Shown here piece after piece: positions 1 to 9,548 of a stretch of DNA of 64,000 nt (position 1 is the first letter of the stretch; every line of letters begins with the position of its first letter). The notes under the pieces were generated by a model. It saw nothing but the letters and a program-made list of their open reading frames with translations. It had not been told where the DNA came from and made no database searches. The translations under genes were made by a program, and so were the position numbers. The stretch is taken from positions 1-64,000 of the forward strand of contig JAQUIG010000010.1 in assembly GCA_028683435.1 (NCBI GenBank), written 5' to 3'. The DNA is from Desulfuromonadaceae bacterium. GTDB lineage: Bacteria > Desulfobacterota > Desulfuromonadia > Geobacterales > Pseudopelobacteraceae.

Positions 1-16
1 TTTGGGTTTTTTAATA

Positions 17-160
17 GTACGCCCGGTAGGGCGCGTGGGGCGTAAGCCCCATCAACTCAGATGTGGTAGCTGATTTGTGATTTGGAGGTGCAAGTCCTCT
101 ACGGGACCTGATGGTGGGAACCGTTATGTAAGTTGATTTGTTGGGGAACAAACCTATTTT
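17..160 (+). mobile_element. probable 5'-end remnant of a group II intron
   Basis: The stretch opens with GTACGCCCGGTAGGGCG, which resembles the GTGYG 5' end of bacterial group II introns. It is followed by compact hairpins typical of domain I: CGCCC/GGGCG at 20-33, TGGGGC/GCCCCA at 36-51, and a GGAGG/CCTCT stem near 84-100. No reverse transcriptase/maturase frame and no domain V follow, and unrelated sequence takes over by about 160, so only a fragment would remain. The right edge is approximate. The assignment rests on resemblance to the conserved 5' end and could be wrong. Confidence 0.42.
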
Positions 161-433
161 ACTATACATCGAGATCGAGACGCTATACTATTAATAATAT
201 CAGTGTGTTATGCTGTTTTTGCAACTGAGAAAGTTGAGTTACTTATTTGAAAAAGTTTCAGGGGTCCCAATGATGCCTCTCTTTGGGGAAGTGGACCTAT
301 GCTGCCTTGCCCGTGGACTTGCAGCACAAGCGTTGTCTTTATTATTTGGCTGGTAAAATCGAGTGCTGATGCGGTTATCAATAACAGGACGACTATTTGC
401 TATCTAATATTGTTGTAATAGAAGAATATGTAA
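161..433. other. intergenic stretch, nothing assignable
   Basis: AT-rich sequence between the intron-like remnant and the first kinase gene. A weak TGCTGC/GCAGCA hairpin lies near 300-326. I see no convincing promoter hexamers, no sigma54 -24/-12 pair and no coding frame. Confidence 0.5.
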
Positions 434-3052
434 TTGGTTCTGCAAAGAAAGAAATTCCATATTGTAGTTGGGTGTTCAGTTATTAACAAACCTCAAAATA
501 TTAACAGCAATCACTCCGTCCTACGAATTATTGCCATCTTTGCCTTTTTTAGCAGCTTATGGGTATGTTTCTCTGAAACCTTCGTCGGTTGGCTTATCCA
601 AGATCCAACAATCACATCATCTCGAATAGACATACTTCATGGCCTGCTTTTTATTATCGCGGCGTCCTCGATACTTTATCTCCTGTTTTTCCGATACATC
701 CGGCATCTCGAAAAGTCTGAACAGTCACTGCGAGAAAGTGAACAGTGCTTCCGCTCTGTTTTCGAGCTAGCTGCAGTCGGTGTGGCGCTGGTTGATCCGC
801 GCACAGGCAAATTTGTGAAGATCAATGCAAAATATTGCGCCATCACCGGTTACTCAGCCGATGAGATGGTGGGGAGAAGGTTTCAGGATATTACCCATAT
901 TGATGATCGGCAAGCTGATTTGGACAATACGGCCCGGTTATTGGATGGAGCCATCAAGACTTACTCACTGGAGAAACGTTACATGCATCGAAACGGATAT
1001 ATCGTTTGGGTGAGCCTGACTGTCTCCCCCCTGTGGTTGGAGGGGCAAGAACCGAATTGTCAAATTGTCATAATAAACGACATAACTGCGAGCAAGGCTG
1101 AAGAGTTAGCGCTGATGCAGAGTGAAGAGCAATATCGGAAGGTGATCGAGGATCAGACTGAAATAATCTGCCGGATCAAGGAAGACGGAACATTCCTATA
1201 TGTCAATGATGTGTATTGCCGTGTCTTTGGAAAAACAAGAGATGAACTACAAGGTGCCAAATGGCCATCTATTGTTTTTCTTGATGATATTCCGCGTGTC
1301 GAAGAACGACTGCGTACCTTGTCGCTGTCAAATCCGGTCGTTGCCATAGAAAGCCGTGTCTATTTCGGTTCAGGGGAAGTCCACTGGATGCAGTTCGTCA
1401 ACAGTGGCTTTTTCGATAAAGATGGGCGTCTTGTTGAAATCCAATCCGTGGGTCGTGACATCACCGAGCGCAAGAATGTCGAGATCGAACTACTCGAGAG
1501 CAATGAACTGCTGCAAGCAGTCATCAACGGGTCAGAAGGCGCGATCTTTGTTAAAGACCGCTACAGCCGAATCCTTCTGGCCAATCCGACCTTTCTTCGC
1601 CTTATGGAAAAATCATTCGAAGAAGTAGTGGGAAAGCAGCATACCGAAATTCATTCCGATCCGGAGATTGCGGGTACCATATATGAGAACGACCGGCGAA
1701 TTATGGAATCGCGCCAGGCAGAGATGATTGAGGAAGTCGTGCAGGGCCATGATGGTCTCCATATATTTCTCTCATATAAGATGCCGCGATTTGATACCGA
1801 TGGGCGGGTCATTGGTATCATCTGTGTGTCGCATGACATCACCAAGATCAGGAAGGCAGAGGAAGATCGACTGGTACTTGAGAGGCAGTTTCAGCAGGCT
1901 CAAAAAATGGAGAGTCTCGGTGTGCTTGCTGGAGGTGTAGCACACGACTTCAACAATATTCTGACCATCATCCTGGGGCATTGCCACATACTCAATAAAG
2001 AAATAAATTCCGGGATGACTTTTAAAGAACACGTTCAACAGATCGAAGCAGCCGGAAGCCGGGCTGTCGGACTTTGTCGTCAAATGTTGACGTATGCAGG
2101 GCAAAGTGCACAGGTTCAAGTAAGGGTCAACCTGTGGCCGCTGGTTGATGGGGTTGTGGAAATGCTTAAATCAGCCATCAAAAAGAACGTGACCGTCAAA
2201 CTTGATCTCCGACATGATGTGCCGGAACTAACAGGGGATAATGTTCAAATCCAGCAGGTCGTCATGAACTTGATTCTCAATGCCGCCGAGGCTATCGGTG
2301 ACAAGAGCGGAACAATCAAAGTTGCTCTCAAAAATACCCATATACAAACTGGACAATCCGATACTGATTTTATGGGCAATACCATTCCAACTAAAAAATA
2401 TGCCTGTCTGGAAGTTTCAGATACCGGCTGTGGTATTGACAAGGAAAATGAAAGGCGGGTATTTGAGCCATTTTATACAACCAAATCCGCCGGTCGCGGA
2501 TTGGGAATGTCGGCCGTGTTGGGAATTGTTAAATCACATGACGGAGCTTTGCGACTAACCAGCGGTCCGGGTATCGGAACAACCATCCAGGTTTACTTTC
2601 CTCTGCCGGACAAGGATTGCTCAATTGAGACTATACAGGCATCCGGGTTTGTCCCTTCAGCGAAGGCGAGGGGAACAGTATTGCTGGTGGATGACGAAGT
2701 GACAATGCGTGTCATCGGTTCCGCATTGCTGAATGCGATGGGTTTTTCTACCATAACCGCATCCAATGGCCGAGAAGCGCTTGATATCTACAATCAGCGT
2801 AAAAACGAGGTAGATCTGATCCTGATGGGTCTGATCATGCCGGAGATGGCCGGAATCGATTCTTACCGCCTGTTGCGTGAAATATCCCGATCAATTCCGA
2901 TTGTCATCTGTAGTGGTTTCGGTGATGATAGAATTTGGGGGGGAATTGCCAACGATGAACACGCTGCAGTGGTTCAAAAACCGTATAAGTCTAATCAGTT
3001 GCAGGACACTTTGATTACACTTCTTGACAAGAAGGGGTCGAAATTTCAATGA
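434..3052 (+). CDS. membrane-bound hybrid histidine kinase, PAS x3, HisKA, HATPase, receiver lacking its Asp
   Basis: 872 residues from a TTG. No strong ribosome site precedes it, so the start is uncertain. Two hydrophobic segments (about 28-52 and 66-90) are followed by three PAS domains (about 104-220, 229-345, 357-470). The H-box GGVAHDFNNIL has His504. The ATPase domain shows QQVVMNLILNAAEAI, SDTGCGI and FEPFYTTKSAGRGLGMS. A receiver domain starts near residue 750. Its acidic pair (LLVDDE) and the KP lysine are present, but the phosphoacceptor position reads LILMGLIMPEM, with Gly799 (GGT, one base from the Asp codon GAT). The phosphorelay through this receiver is therefore probably lost, while kinase function looks intact. 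The gene overlaps the next by 4 bp (ATGA), which makes the sigma54 regulator downstream its likely partner. Confidence 0.9.
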   Translation: MVLQRKKFHIVVGCSVINKPQNINSNHSVLRIIAIFAFFSSLWVCFSETFVGWLIQDPTITSSRIDILHGLLFIIAASSILYLLFFRYIRHLEKSEQSLRESEQCFRSVFELAAVGVALVDPRTGKFVKINAKYCAITGYSADEMVGRRFQDITHIDDRQADLDNTARLLDGAIKTYSLEKRYMHRNGYIVWVSLTVSPLWLEGQEPNCQIVIINDITASKAEELALMQSEEQYRKVIEDQTEIICRIKEDGTFLYVNDVYCRVFGKTRDELQGAKWPSIVFLDDIPRVEERLRTLSLSNPVVAIESRVYFGSGEVHWMQFVNSGFFDKDGRLVEIQSVGRDITERKNVEIELLESNELLQAVINGSEGAIFVKDRYSRILLANPTFLRLMEKSFEEVVGKQHTEIHSDPEIAGTIYENDRRIMESRQAEMIEEVVQGHDGLHIFLSYKMPRFDTDGRVIGIICVSHDITKIRKAEEDRLVLERQFQQAQKMESLGVLAGGVAHDFNNILTIILGHCHILNKEINSGMTFKEHVQQIEAAGSRAVGLCRQMLTYAGQSAQVQVRVNLWPLVDGVVEMLKSAIKKNVTVKLDLRHDVPELTGDNVQIQQVVMNLILNAAEAIGDKSGTIKVALKNTHIQTGQSDTDFMGNTIPTKKYACLEVSDTGCGIDKENERRVFEPFYTTKSAGRGLGMSAVLGIVKSHDGALRLTSGPGIGTTIQVYFPLPDKDCSIETIQASGFVPSAKARGTVLLVDDEVTMRVIGSALLNAMGFSTITASNGREALDIYNQRKNEVDLILMGLIMPEMAGIDSYRLLREISRSIPIVICSGFGDDRIWGGIANDEHAAVVQKPYKSNQLQDTLITLLDKKGSKFQ

Positions 3053-4758
3053 TACAGCCAGCAAACTCTCGCATATTGCTTGTCGATGACGAAGAAGGTA
3101 TCCGCTTCACCATTGGATGTCTGTTGAAAAATGAGGGTTACCAGGTTGATGTCGCCGCTGGTCACGTAGATGCCATTGTCTGTCTGCAGGACGCACACTA
3201 CGACCTGGCCTTCGTGGATATCATACTTGGCGGGGATAGTGGAATAGATCTGCTGAGGGACATAAAAGCGATATCCTCTACTACCCAGGTTGTCATGTTT
3301 ACCAGTTTCCCTGAGGTCAAGTCGGCTACTGAGGCAATTCGGCTGGGAGCCTTTGATTACATCACCAAACCGGTACGCCAGGAGTCACTGTTTTTAATCA
3401 CCCGTCACGCTCTGAGTGTAAAGCAGATGAACGATAAACTGGAGCGGTACCGTGCCAATATGGACGCAATTCTCCGGACTGTTTCCGATAGCATTATCAT
3501 GGTTGACAAGAATGGATGTCTGGCCCACTTCAATGCGACGGCAGAAAAGATCTGCGGATACACCAGCGATCTGATCGGGAGCGAAGTAGCAGCTATTCGT
3601 CCGGGGTGCAAAGGAGGATGCCACACTGCGCTGCTGGAAGTGCTTTCCAGTAAATCTCCCCGTGAAATCCGCCGGCTTGAATGTCGTACGCCGGAAGGGA
3701 AGAGTCGCATCATTAACTTAACGGCATCTCCTGTGACCGAGGCGGACGGGACAATAAGCGGAGCGGTGGCGGTTATCCGGGATGAAACCCATCTGGTGGA
3801 GCTGGAGCGTTCTCTCCAGAAGCACGGGCGATTTCAGGGAATAGTCGGCGCTTCTGTGCAGATGCAGCATGTCTATTCCCTGATTGAAGCCCTGGCTGAT
3901 GTGCCGACTACGGTGCTGATAAACGGCGAAAGCGGCACCGGTAAAGAGTTGGTTGCTGCAGCGCTTCATGTCACAGGCAGCCGAGCAGCGAAGCCGTTCG
4001 TCAAAGTCAATTGTTCAGCGCTTTCAGAGTCGTTATTGGAGAGCGAGCTTTTCGGCCACGTCCGCGGCGCGTTTACCGGTGCGATTGCCGACAGGATCGG
4101 TCGTTTTCAGAGGGCACACGGCGGCACGCTGTTTCTGGATGAGATCGGCGATGTATCGCCCGCTGTCCAGATGCGATTATTGAGAGTGTTGCAGGAGAGC
4201 GAGTTTGAGCGGGTTGGGGAGTCGATTCCGATCAAGGTTGATGTACGCATTATTGCCGCCACCAATCAGAATCTCGTTGAAAAGGTCAATCAAGGCACTT
4301 TCCGGCAGGATCTGTACTATCGGCTGAATGTTGTCCGTTTGGTGCTGCCTGCACTCAGAGAACGATTAGATGATCTTGAACAATTGATCGCGCACTTCAT
4401 ATCAAAGTATAATACCAAATTCGGCAAGGATATCTGTGGCGTGTCGGATGATGTCATGGCATCGTTTCGCTCTCATACCTGGCCGGGCAATGTGCGCGAG
4501 TTGGAGCATGCCGTCGAGCATGCTGCAGTTCTCTGTAAAACGGGCATTATCATGTTACAAGACCTGCCGCAGGAGTTGAGGGATTCAGCGTTAAATCAGG
4601 TGAAATCGGCTTCAGTCAGTACGATCCACTCGCAATCTCTTCAGAAAAACCTCACCATGGATGAAGCACTTGACATTGCCGGCGGCAACAAATCCCGGGC
4701 GGCAGAATTGCTCGGCATCAGCCGCCGGACATTGTACAGGCATCTTGGCGAAAGTTGA
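3049..4758 (+). CDS. sigma54-dependent response regulator (REC-PAS-AAA+-Fis)
   Basis: 569 residues in the NtrC-type activator family. The receiver (1-120) has Asp57 in LAFVDIILG and the conserved KP motif. A PAS domain follows at about 135-255. The AAA+ domain has Walker A GESGTGKE near residue 293, the sigma54-contacting loop GAFTGA near 340 and Walker [14 protein letters not shown]-terminal Fis-type helix-turn-helix ends in [19 protein letters not shown]. All residues needed for phosphorylation, ATP hydrolysis and sigma54 contact are visible. It starts inside the kinase stop codon (ATGA), so the two are probably coupled. The PAS insert between receiver and AAA+ suggests a second cytoplasmic input. 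Paired palindromes begin 50 bp after its stop and may be its binding sites. Confidence 0.93.
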   Translation: MIQPANSRILLVDDEEGIRFTIGCLLKNEGYQVDVAAGHVDAIVCLQDAHYDLAFVDIILGGDSGIDLLRDIKAISSTTQVVMFTSFPEVKSATEAIRLGAFDYITKPVRQESLFLITRHALSVKQMNDKLERYRANMDAILRTVSDSIIMVDKNGCLAHFNATAEKICGYTSDLIGSEVAAIRPGCKGGCHTALLEVLSSKSPREIRRLECRTPEGKSRIINLTASPVTEADGTISGAVAVIRDETHLVELERSLQKHGRFQGIVGASVQMQHVYSLIEALADVPTTVLINGESGTGKELVAAALHVTGSRAAKPFVKVNCSALSESLLESELFGHVRGAFTGAIADRIGRFQRAHGGTLFLDEIGDVSPAVQMRLLRVLQESEFERVGESIPIKVDVRIIAATNQNLVEKVNQGTFRQDLYYRLNVVRLVLPALRERLDDLEQLIAHFISKYNTKFGKDICGVSDDVMASFRSHTWPGNVRELEHAVEHAAVLCKTGIIMLQDLPQELRDSALNQVKSASVSTIHSQSLQKNLTMDEALDIAGGNKSRAAELLGISRRTLYRHLGES

Positions 4759-4808
4759 AACAAGGGTCACGCAGAACCATCCGCCAATAGTATCCTCTGT
4801 TTCCTTTC

Positions 4809-4843
4809 TGTGCCATGGCACAACCATGGTGTGACATGGCACA
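4809..4843. promoter_or_regulatory. paired palindromes, candidate activator binding sites
   Basis: TGTGCCATGGCACA (4809-4822) is a perfect 14-bp palindrome. TGTGACATGGCACA (4830-4843) is a near copy with one mismatch in symmetry. Their centres are 21 bp apart, two helical turns, so both face the same side of the DNA. They lie about 140-165 bp upstream of the start point predicted from the sigma54-like element at 4956-4968, the usual place for enhancer sites of NtrC-family activators. That the protein of 3049-4758 binds here is inference. Confidence 0.6.
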
Positions 4844-4955
4844 CCCAAAGGCGTAACTTGTTACAGATTGCCCTCGACCATATATCAATTCGCTGAATCC
4901 GTAAACTCTCTTCTTATAACAATCCACGCACTAATTTTAACCTTCATACTGCTCC

Positions 4956-4970
4956 GGCACGCTTGTTGTA
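4956..4970 (+). promoter_or_regulatory. sigma54-like -24/-12 promoter before cheW
   Basis: cGGCAC-GCTTG-TTGTA matches TGGCAC-N5-TTGCW except that GT replaces GC at -12 and the first T is C. GG and GT are separated by the required 10 bases. The predicted start near 4980 leaves a leader of about 45 nt before the cheW ATG. The weak -12 lowers confidence. Confidence 0.45.
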
Positions 4971-5024
4971 ATCTCTTTCTGCAAAGGCCTGTTGTACATA
5001 CCAAAGCAGGAGGGGAGGCAGAGA

Positions 5025-5495
5025 ATGGCTGAAGAGTTAGAAACAACCCAATATCTCACCTTTACGCTGGCCGACGAGGTTTTTGCCGTCGACGTTGCCA
5101 GGGTTCGGGAGATACTGGAGATCACCAACATCACCAAGGTGCCGCAGGTACCGGACTTCATGCGGGGAGTCATCAATCTACGCGGCTGCGTGGTGCCGGT
5201 CATCGACCTGCGCCTGAAGTTTGGCATGGAGGGGACCGCACAGACCGTCAACACCTGCATTATCGTGGTCGAGGTCGAGATGGACGGCGAGAATATCGTA
5301 CTCGGGGCGCTGGCCGACAGCGTGCAGGAGGTAATCGAGATGGAACCGTCCCAGATCGAAGCGGCGCCGCACATCGGCATGCATCTCAGGACCGAATTCC
5401 TTAAGGGTATGGGCAAGCATGACAACCGCTTCGTGATGATACTTGATATCGACAAGGTCTTTTCCGGAACTGAACTGGCTACTGTTTCAGGTTAG
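5025..5495 (+). CDS. cheW: CheW-type chemotaxis coupling protein
   Basis: 156 residues. CheW proteins link chemoreceptors to the CheA kinase. The family core is visible: [22 protein letters not shown], then [19 protein letters not shown], and the closing [12 protein letters not shown]. The ATG at 5025 is chosen because AGGAGGGGAGG sits 7-8 bases upstream. An in-frame TTG at 4992 would add 11 residues but lacks a ribosome site. It lies 50 bp upstream of a chemoreceptor gene with no other che genes in the window, so it probably serves that receptor within an array built from CheA encoded elsewhere. The sigma54-like promoter and palindromes upstream suggest control by the adjacent two-component pair. 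Confidence 0.93.
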   Translation: MAEELETTQYLTFTLADEVFAVDVARVREILEITNITKVPQVPDFMRGVINLRGCVVPVIDLRLKFGMEGTAQTVNTCIIVVEVEMDGENIVLGALADSVQEVIEMEPSQIEAAPHIGMHLRTEFLKGMGKHDNRFVMILDIDKVFSGTELATVSG

Positions 5496-5545
5496 GAATC
5501 CAAACAATTAATCAACATACCCACACCATCCCAGGAGGATACGCT

Positions 5546-7213
5546 ATGCAGTGGTTTAACAATCTCAAGATAGGTACTAAATTGATATCCGGGTTCGTTC
5601 TGGTTGCCCTGATCGCCGGAGTGATCGGCCTCATAGGCATTCAAAAGATTCAGCAGATCAATGAAGCCGACACAAAGCTGTATGAGAAGATGACGGTGCC
5701 ATTGGGGGAACTGGCCGATATCGCTGTGTCATTTCAGCGCCTGCGGATTAACCTGCGTGATATCGTTGCAACCAATGATAAGCAGGAAATGTTGAAGATT
5801 GCTGATAACATCAAGAAACTGCGTGCCGAAACCACCGAAAAACAGGACGCATTTGAAAAAACGATCCTGAATGACGAGGGTCGCAAGCTGTTTGATGACT
5901 ACAAAAAGAACCGTGAAATTTACGCTGGTGTATTTGTAAGAATTCTTGCTTTAGCCGAGGCAGACAAAGATGCCGAAGCTATTGCGCTGTTAACAGGCGA
6001 AGGCAAACAGATTGCATTCCAGTACCAAGCAGCGATTGACAGGCAGCAGGAAGCTAAGTTGAAACAGGCCAAACTGACCGCCGAAGAAAATACTGCGATT
6101 GCATCTGCCGCATCCCGCCTGATGACCGGGCTATCTATTGGTGGTGCTCTGCTGGCGATCTGTCTGGGACTGTTCATCTCCCGCGCCATTACCCGCCCCA
6201 TAAATGAGGCGGTCGGAGTTGCAAATTCTCTAGCCAAAGGTGACTTAACCATTAGCGTTGAATCCAAATCCAAGGACGAAACCGGCATCATGATGGCTGC
6301 CCTCAGTCTGATGGTCGACAAACTCAAGCAGGTCGTCGGTGAAGTCATGTCGGCTTCCGACAACGTGGCCTCAGGCAGCCAGGAACTTTCCTCCACCGCC
6401 CAGCAGATGTCCCAAGGGGCCACCGAGCAGGCCGCCAGCGCCGAAGAAATCTCCTCCAGCATGGAAGAGATGGCCTCCAGCATCCGCCAGAATACCGACA
6501 ACGCCATGCAGACGGAAAAAATATCCATCAAAAGTGCTGTCGATGCAAAGGAAGGCGGCAAGGCCGTTATCGAGACAGTAGCCGCCATGAAGGAGATCGC
6601 CACCAAGATCTCGATCATCGAAGAGATAGCCCGCCAGACCAACCTGCTGGCTCTGAATGCAGCCATCGAAGCGGCCCGTGCCGGTGAACATGGCAAAGGT
6701 TTTGCGGTAGTTGCCTCCGAGGTTCGCAAGCTGGCCGAACGCAGTCAGTCAGCAGCCGGAGAAATATCCAGCCTTTCCAGCCGCAGTGTTTCAATTGCCG
6801 AGCAGGCCGGAGAAATGCTGACCAAAATGGTGCCGGACATCCAGAAAACCGCCGAACTGGTGCAGGAAATCACCGCCTCCAGCAAAGAGCAGGACACCGG
6901 AGCCGAGCAGATCAACAAGGCCATCCAGCAGCTTGACCAGGTCATCCAGCAGAACGCTTCCGCCTCCGAAGAGATGGCCTCCACCTCGGAAGAACTTTCC
7001 AGCCAGGCTGAACAGCTGCAGAGTTCGATCAGCTTCTTTGATATCGGCAACCAGGGGCGTCGCACGGCAGCGGTCAGTCATAAGCCGGTGAAGAAAGTCC
7101 AGGTCGCTCATGCCAAAAATGCTGCAATCGCTAAACAGCCCTCCGGTGGAATAAACCTGCAATTAGGAAATTCCGGTCCGGATCATCTGGATGACGAGTT
7201 CGAGAAATACTAA
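5546..7213 (+). CDS. methyl-accepting chemotaxis protein
   Basis: 555 residues. TM1 (about 10-32) leads to a periplasmic four-helix-bundle ligand domain (about 35-190). TM2 (about 192-214, rich in Gly/Leu) and a HAMP domain (about 215-268) follow, and then a long cytoplasmic coiled coil. The signalling tip is canonical, with [20 protein letters not shown] followed by [20 protein letters not shown]. Glu/Gln-rich methylation helices flank it. No NWETF-like CheR tether is seen at the C terminus. A strong site (AGGAGG) precedes the ATG. The gene follows cheW and is probably co-transcribed with it. The ligand cannot be told from the sequence. Confidence 0.94.
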   Translation: MQWFNNLKIGTKLISGFVLVALIAGVIGLIGIQKIQQINEADTKLYEKMTVPLGELADIAVSFQRLRINLRDIVATNDKQEMLKIADNIKKLRAETTEKQDAFEKTILNDEGRKLFDDYKKNREIYAGVFVRILALAEADKDAEAIALLTGEGKQIAFQYQAAIDRQQEAKLKQAKLTAEENTAIASAASRLMTGLSIGGALLAICLGLFISRAITRPINEAVGVANSLAKGDLTISVESKSKDETGIMMAALSLMVDKLKQVVGEVMSASDNVASGSQELSSTAQQMSQGATEQAASAEEISSSMEEMASSIRQNTDNAMQTEKISIKSAVDAKEGGKAVIETVAAMKEIATKISIIEEIARQTNLLALNAAIEAARAGEHGKGFAVVASEVRKLAERSQSAAGEISSLSSRSVSIAEQAGEMLTKMVPDIQKTAELVQEITASSKEQDTGAEQINKAIQQLDQVIQQNASASEEMASTSEELSSQAEQLQSSISFFDIGNQGRRTAAVSHKPVKKVQVAHAKNAAIAKQPSGGINLQLGNSGPDHLDDEFEKY

Positions 7214-7396
7214 AATTCAAGGAAAAGGGACCGGGAAAAAATTGATTGATAGAGTCAGTGGTTAAATTCCTGGTCCCAACTCCATAGTATCTAGTCTCCG
7301 ATTCTGGTCTGGCTGTCTGATAGTGGCAGGTTCTGCACACATTTCAACAAACTTGGTTGAAATTCACTGGCTTAAATTCTGGAAGCGGGGTTCAAA

Positions 7397-8164
7397 ATGC
7401 ATCATGTGAAAATGATAAACAAATTGGAAGACCCAATATGCCAAACCCAAAAACTGGATTCTATCGGAACCCTAGCCGGAGGAGTGGCACACAATTATAA
7501 CAATATCCTGACCATAATTATCAGTGCCTGCGCAATGCTTGAAAAGAACGCAATCGGGCAGCCGGAACAGCTGATACTAATCTCCCTGATCAACGATTCC
7601 GCCGAGCGGGCCGCCAAGCTGAACCAGAGCCTGTTGGCCTTCAGTCGCAGGCAGCCAGTCAGCAAACAGTCGCGAAATTTGAATTTAATTGTGAAAAATA
7701 CACAGGACTTCCTTGTCCAGATCATCGGTGAGGATATTCTGCTGACAACATATCTGCCCGATAACCCACTCATGATTATGTTCGATTCTGGACAGATAGA
7801 ACAGGTGCTGATGAACCTGGCCGCCAATGCCCGCGATGCCATGCCGCACGGCGGTATCCTGAATATAGCGGTGTCACAGATTGAAAATGATGGCACAGTG
7901 CAGGAGCTGGAAGGATACCGTTCGGGGGGCTATGCTCTGATTACGGTTTCTGATTCCGGAGAAGGAATAAACAAGGCAATCCAGCTGAGAATTTTCGAGC
8001 CGTTTTTTACCACCAAGGTAATGGGCAATGGAACCGGCCTGGGGCTTTCAATAGTCTATGGTATTATCCGCCAGCATGGTGGGGCAATACATGTTATCAG
8101 CGAACTGGGTGAGGGGGCAGCCTTCAGGATTTATCTCCCGCTGTGTGATCAACACACTGAATGA
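7397..8164 (+). CDS. sensorless histidine kinase (HisKA-HATPase only)
   Basis: 255 residues. There is no membrane segment or PAS domain: the H-box appears by residue 32. It reads [11 protein letters not shown] where the family usually has HDFNNIL, so the acidic residue after the phospho-His is Asn33. The ATPase domain is complete ([38 protein letters not shown]). The gene may be the 3' end of a longer kinase that lost its sensor, or a real soluble kinase. GGGG sits ahead of the ATG at a usable distance. It is followed by a broken response regulator at 8323, which supports the view of a decaying two-component pair. Confidence 0.8.
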   Translation: MHHVKMINKLEDPICQTQKLDSIGTLAGGVAHNYNNILTIIISACAMLEKNAIGQPEQLILISLINDSAERAAKLNQSLLAFSRRQPVSKQSRNLNLIVKNTQDFLVQIIGEDILLTTYLPDNPLMIMFDSGQIEQVLMNLAANARDAMPHGGILNIAVSQIENDGTVQELEGYRSGGYALITVSDSGEGINKAIQLRIFEPFFTTKVMGNGTGLGLSIVYGIIRQHGGAIHVISELGEGAAFRIYLPLCDQHTE

Positions 8165-8322
8165 TGGGCAGTTTTTCAGGGAGCGGATACATCACATTAA
8201 ACCGGGGGTCAATTCAATCATGATAGCCCCATAAACTGCACACAAAAGCCAGCAGGGGGCAAGTCATTTGGTGCTCCTCCTGACCCCTGAATCTCATAAC
8301 ATGTAACAGAAGGAGACGTACC

Positions 8323-8680
8323 GTGAAATGCCTGATAGTGGAAGCTTATTTTATATCTCGACGGGTCCTGAAAGAGTTGCTCTCGTCGTTTGGTAATTGC
8401 GATATTGCCGTAAATGGTCAGGACGGTATCGACTCCTTCAGTTGGCACATGAGTCGAAGCGCCCCTATGATGTGATCTTCATGGATATAATGATGCCGGT
8501 CATTGATGGCCTTGAGGCGTTACAGGTCATCCATTCCATTGAAAAAAGAATGAAAATACCTCCCGCCTTAACGGCAAACATTGTCATGACCTCCGCTCTG
8601 AATGACCCACATACTGTTATTAAAGCACTCAACGAAGGAGAGGCTACCTCGTTCATTGTTAAGCCGATTACGAGGCTAAG
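8323..8680 (+). pseudogene. frameshifted and truncated response-regulator receiver
   Basis: A GTG start with a good AAGGAG site opens a receiver-like frame (VKCLIVEAYFISRRVLKELL) that runs to about 8440 and soon reaches a stop. The remainder continues in another frame with an intact phosphosite (DVIFMDIMMPVIDGLEAL) and a conserved lysine (FIVKPIT). One indel near 8438-8445 explains the switch. The acidic pair that should read EDD is EAY, so the pocket was also damaged by substitution. Homology stops at about 8670, where a sugar-transferase fragment begins. This was probably the partner of the upstream kinase. Confidence 0.75.
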
Positions 8681-9312
8681 GCTCGCAACCTCCCGTTGCT
8701 GGTCGTCGTACCCCTCTGGAACATCACGCTCAAATCTTTTGGCGTCTACGACTCGATGCGGGAACTGCACTTTACCCGACTCTGCTGGGGCATCTTCGAG
8801 GCATCACTGGTGGCGACGCTCATCTTTTCCACCGGGGCATTCCTGTTCGAGCTCGAGATCCTGTCGCGGACGTTCGTCTTGATCTTCTTCGCCGTAACGA
8901 CCTCCCTGTTGATCATCGAGAAATCCCTCGCACTCCTCTATCTCAGGAACATCAGAAAGAAGGGATTCAACTTCTCCCGGCGGTGCTCATTGTCGGTTCC
9001 AACCACAGGGCAAAGGGCTTTGCCGAAACCATTGAATCACACCCCGAGTGGGGACTCAAGATCCTCGGCTTCATCGACGAAGAGGAGATGCTGGGACGCT
9101 CCATCGGCGCTTCGCAGGTGATTGGCGTTTTTGACGATATCTCACGCATTCTCAACGAAAACGTGGTGGATGAGGTCATCTTCATCATGCCGCGCAACTG
9201 GCTGGACCGGCTGGAACAGTATGTCCGTGTTTGCGAGAAGGTCGGGGTGAAGGCAACCATATCTATCGATTTCTTCGACACGGCCTGGGGGCCGTCTACC
9301 TGGCTACTCAGA
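8669..9312 (+). pseudogene. polyprenyl-phosphate sugar transferase fragment (CoA_binding_3 part)
   Basis: Two frames join into one protein piece. The first (about 8669-8971) reads LVVVPLWNITLKSFGVYDSM and then two hydrophobic stretches. The second (about 8980-9290) reads VLIVGSNHRAKGFAETIESH and DDISRILNENVVDEVIFIMP. This is the membrane/nucleotide-binding-like N-terminal half typical of exopolysaccharide initiating glycosyltransferases. A single indel near 8972-8980 separates the frames. The catalytic C-terminal bacterial sugar transferase domain is absent: sequence after about 9290 belongs to another protein. No start codon context remains. The piece is non-functional as it stands. Confidence 0.7.
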
Positions 9313-9548
9313 AAATAAAGATAAACCTCTCCGACCGGCTTATCTGGAAGAGCTTCAAGGACCTGCCCGGTTCGGGTGTGGCAAAACGGAGCGACCTGCA
9401 GCAAGAACTGAAAGCAGGAATCGGCTGGACCCCGATAAACAGGCTTTCGGTCGACATCGGCTACACCTGTCTGACCAGGTCTTCGGACGATTCCACCCTC
9501 GACTATAACGCCCACACGCTGCTGACCAGCCTCTCCTATCACTTCTGA
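9285..9548 (+). pseudogene. C-terminal fragment of an outer-membrane beta-barrel protein
   Basis: In a third frame the sequence reads alternating polar/hydrophobic strands (LQQELKAGIGWTPINRLSVD, IGYTCLTRSS, HTLLTSLSYHF) and ends in a terminal Phe, the hallmark of an outer-membrane barrel. Only about 80 residues remain and there is no start. Barrel proteins of this type occur in exopolysaccharide/exosortase loci, which fits the sugar-transferase piece upstream. The left edge is approximate. Confidence 0.55.

Noticed and set aside
5920-6729. Long minus-strand ORF (269 codons) within the chemoreceptor gene
   Set aside because: Antisense shadow of a strongly conserved MCP frame; composition rich in Ser/Ala from the reverse of receptor codons.
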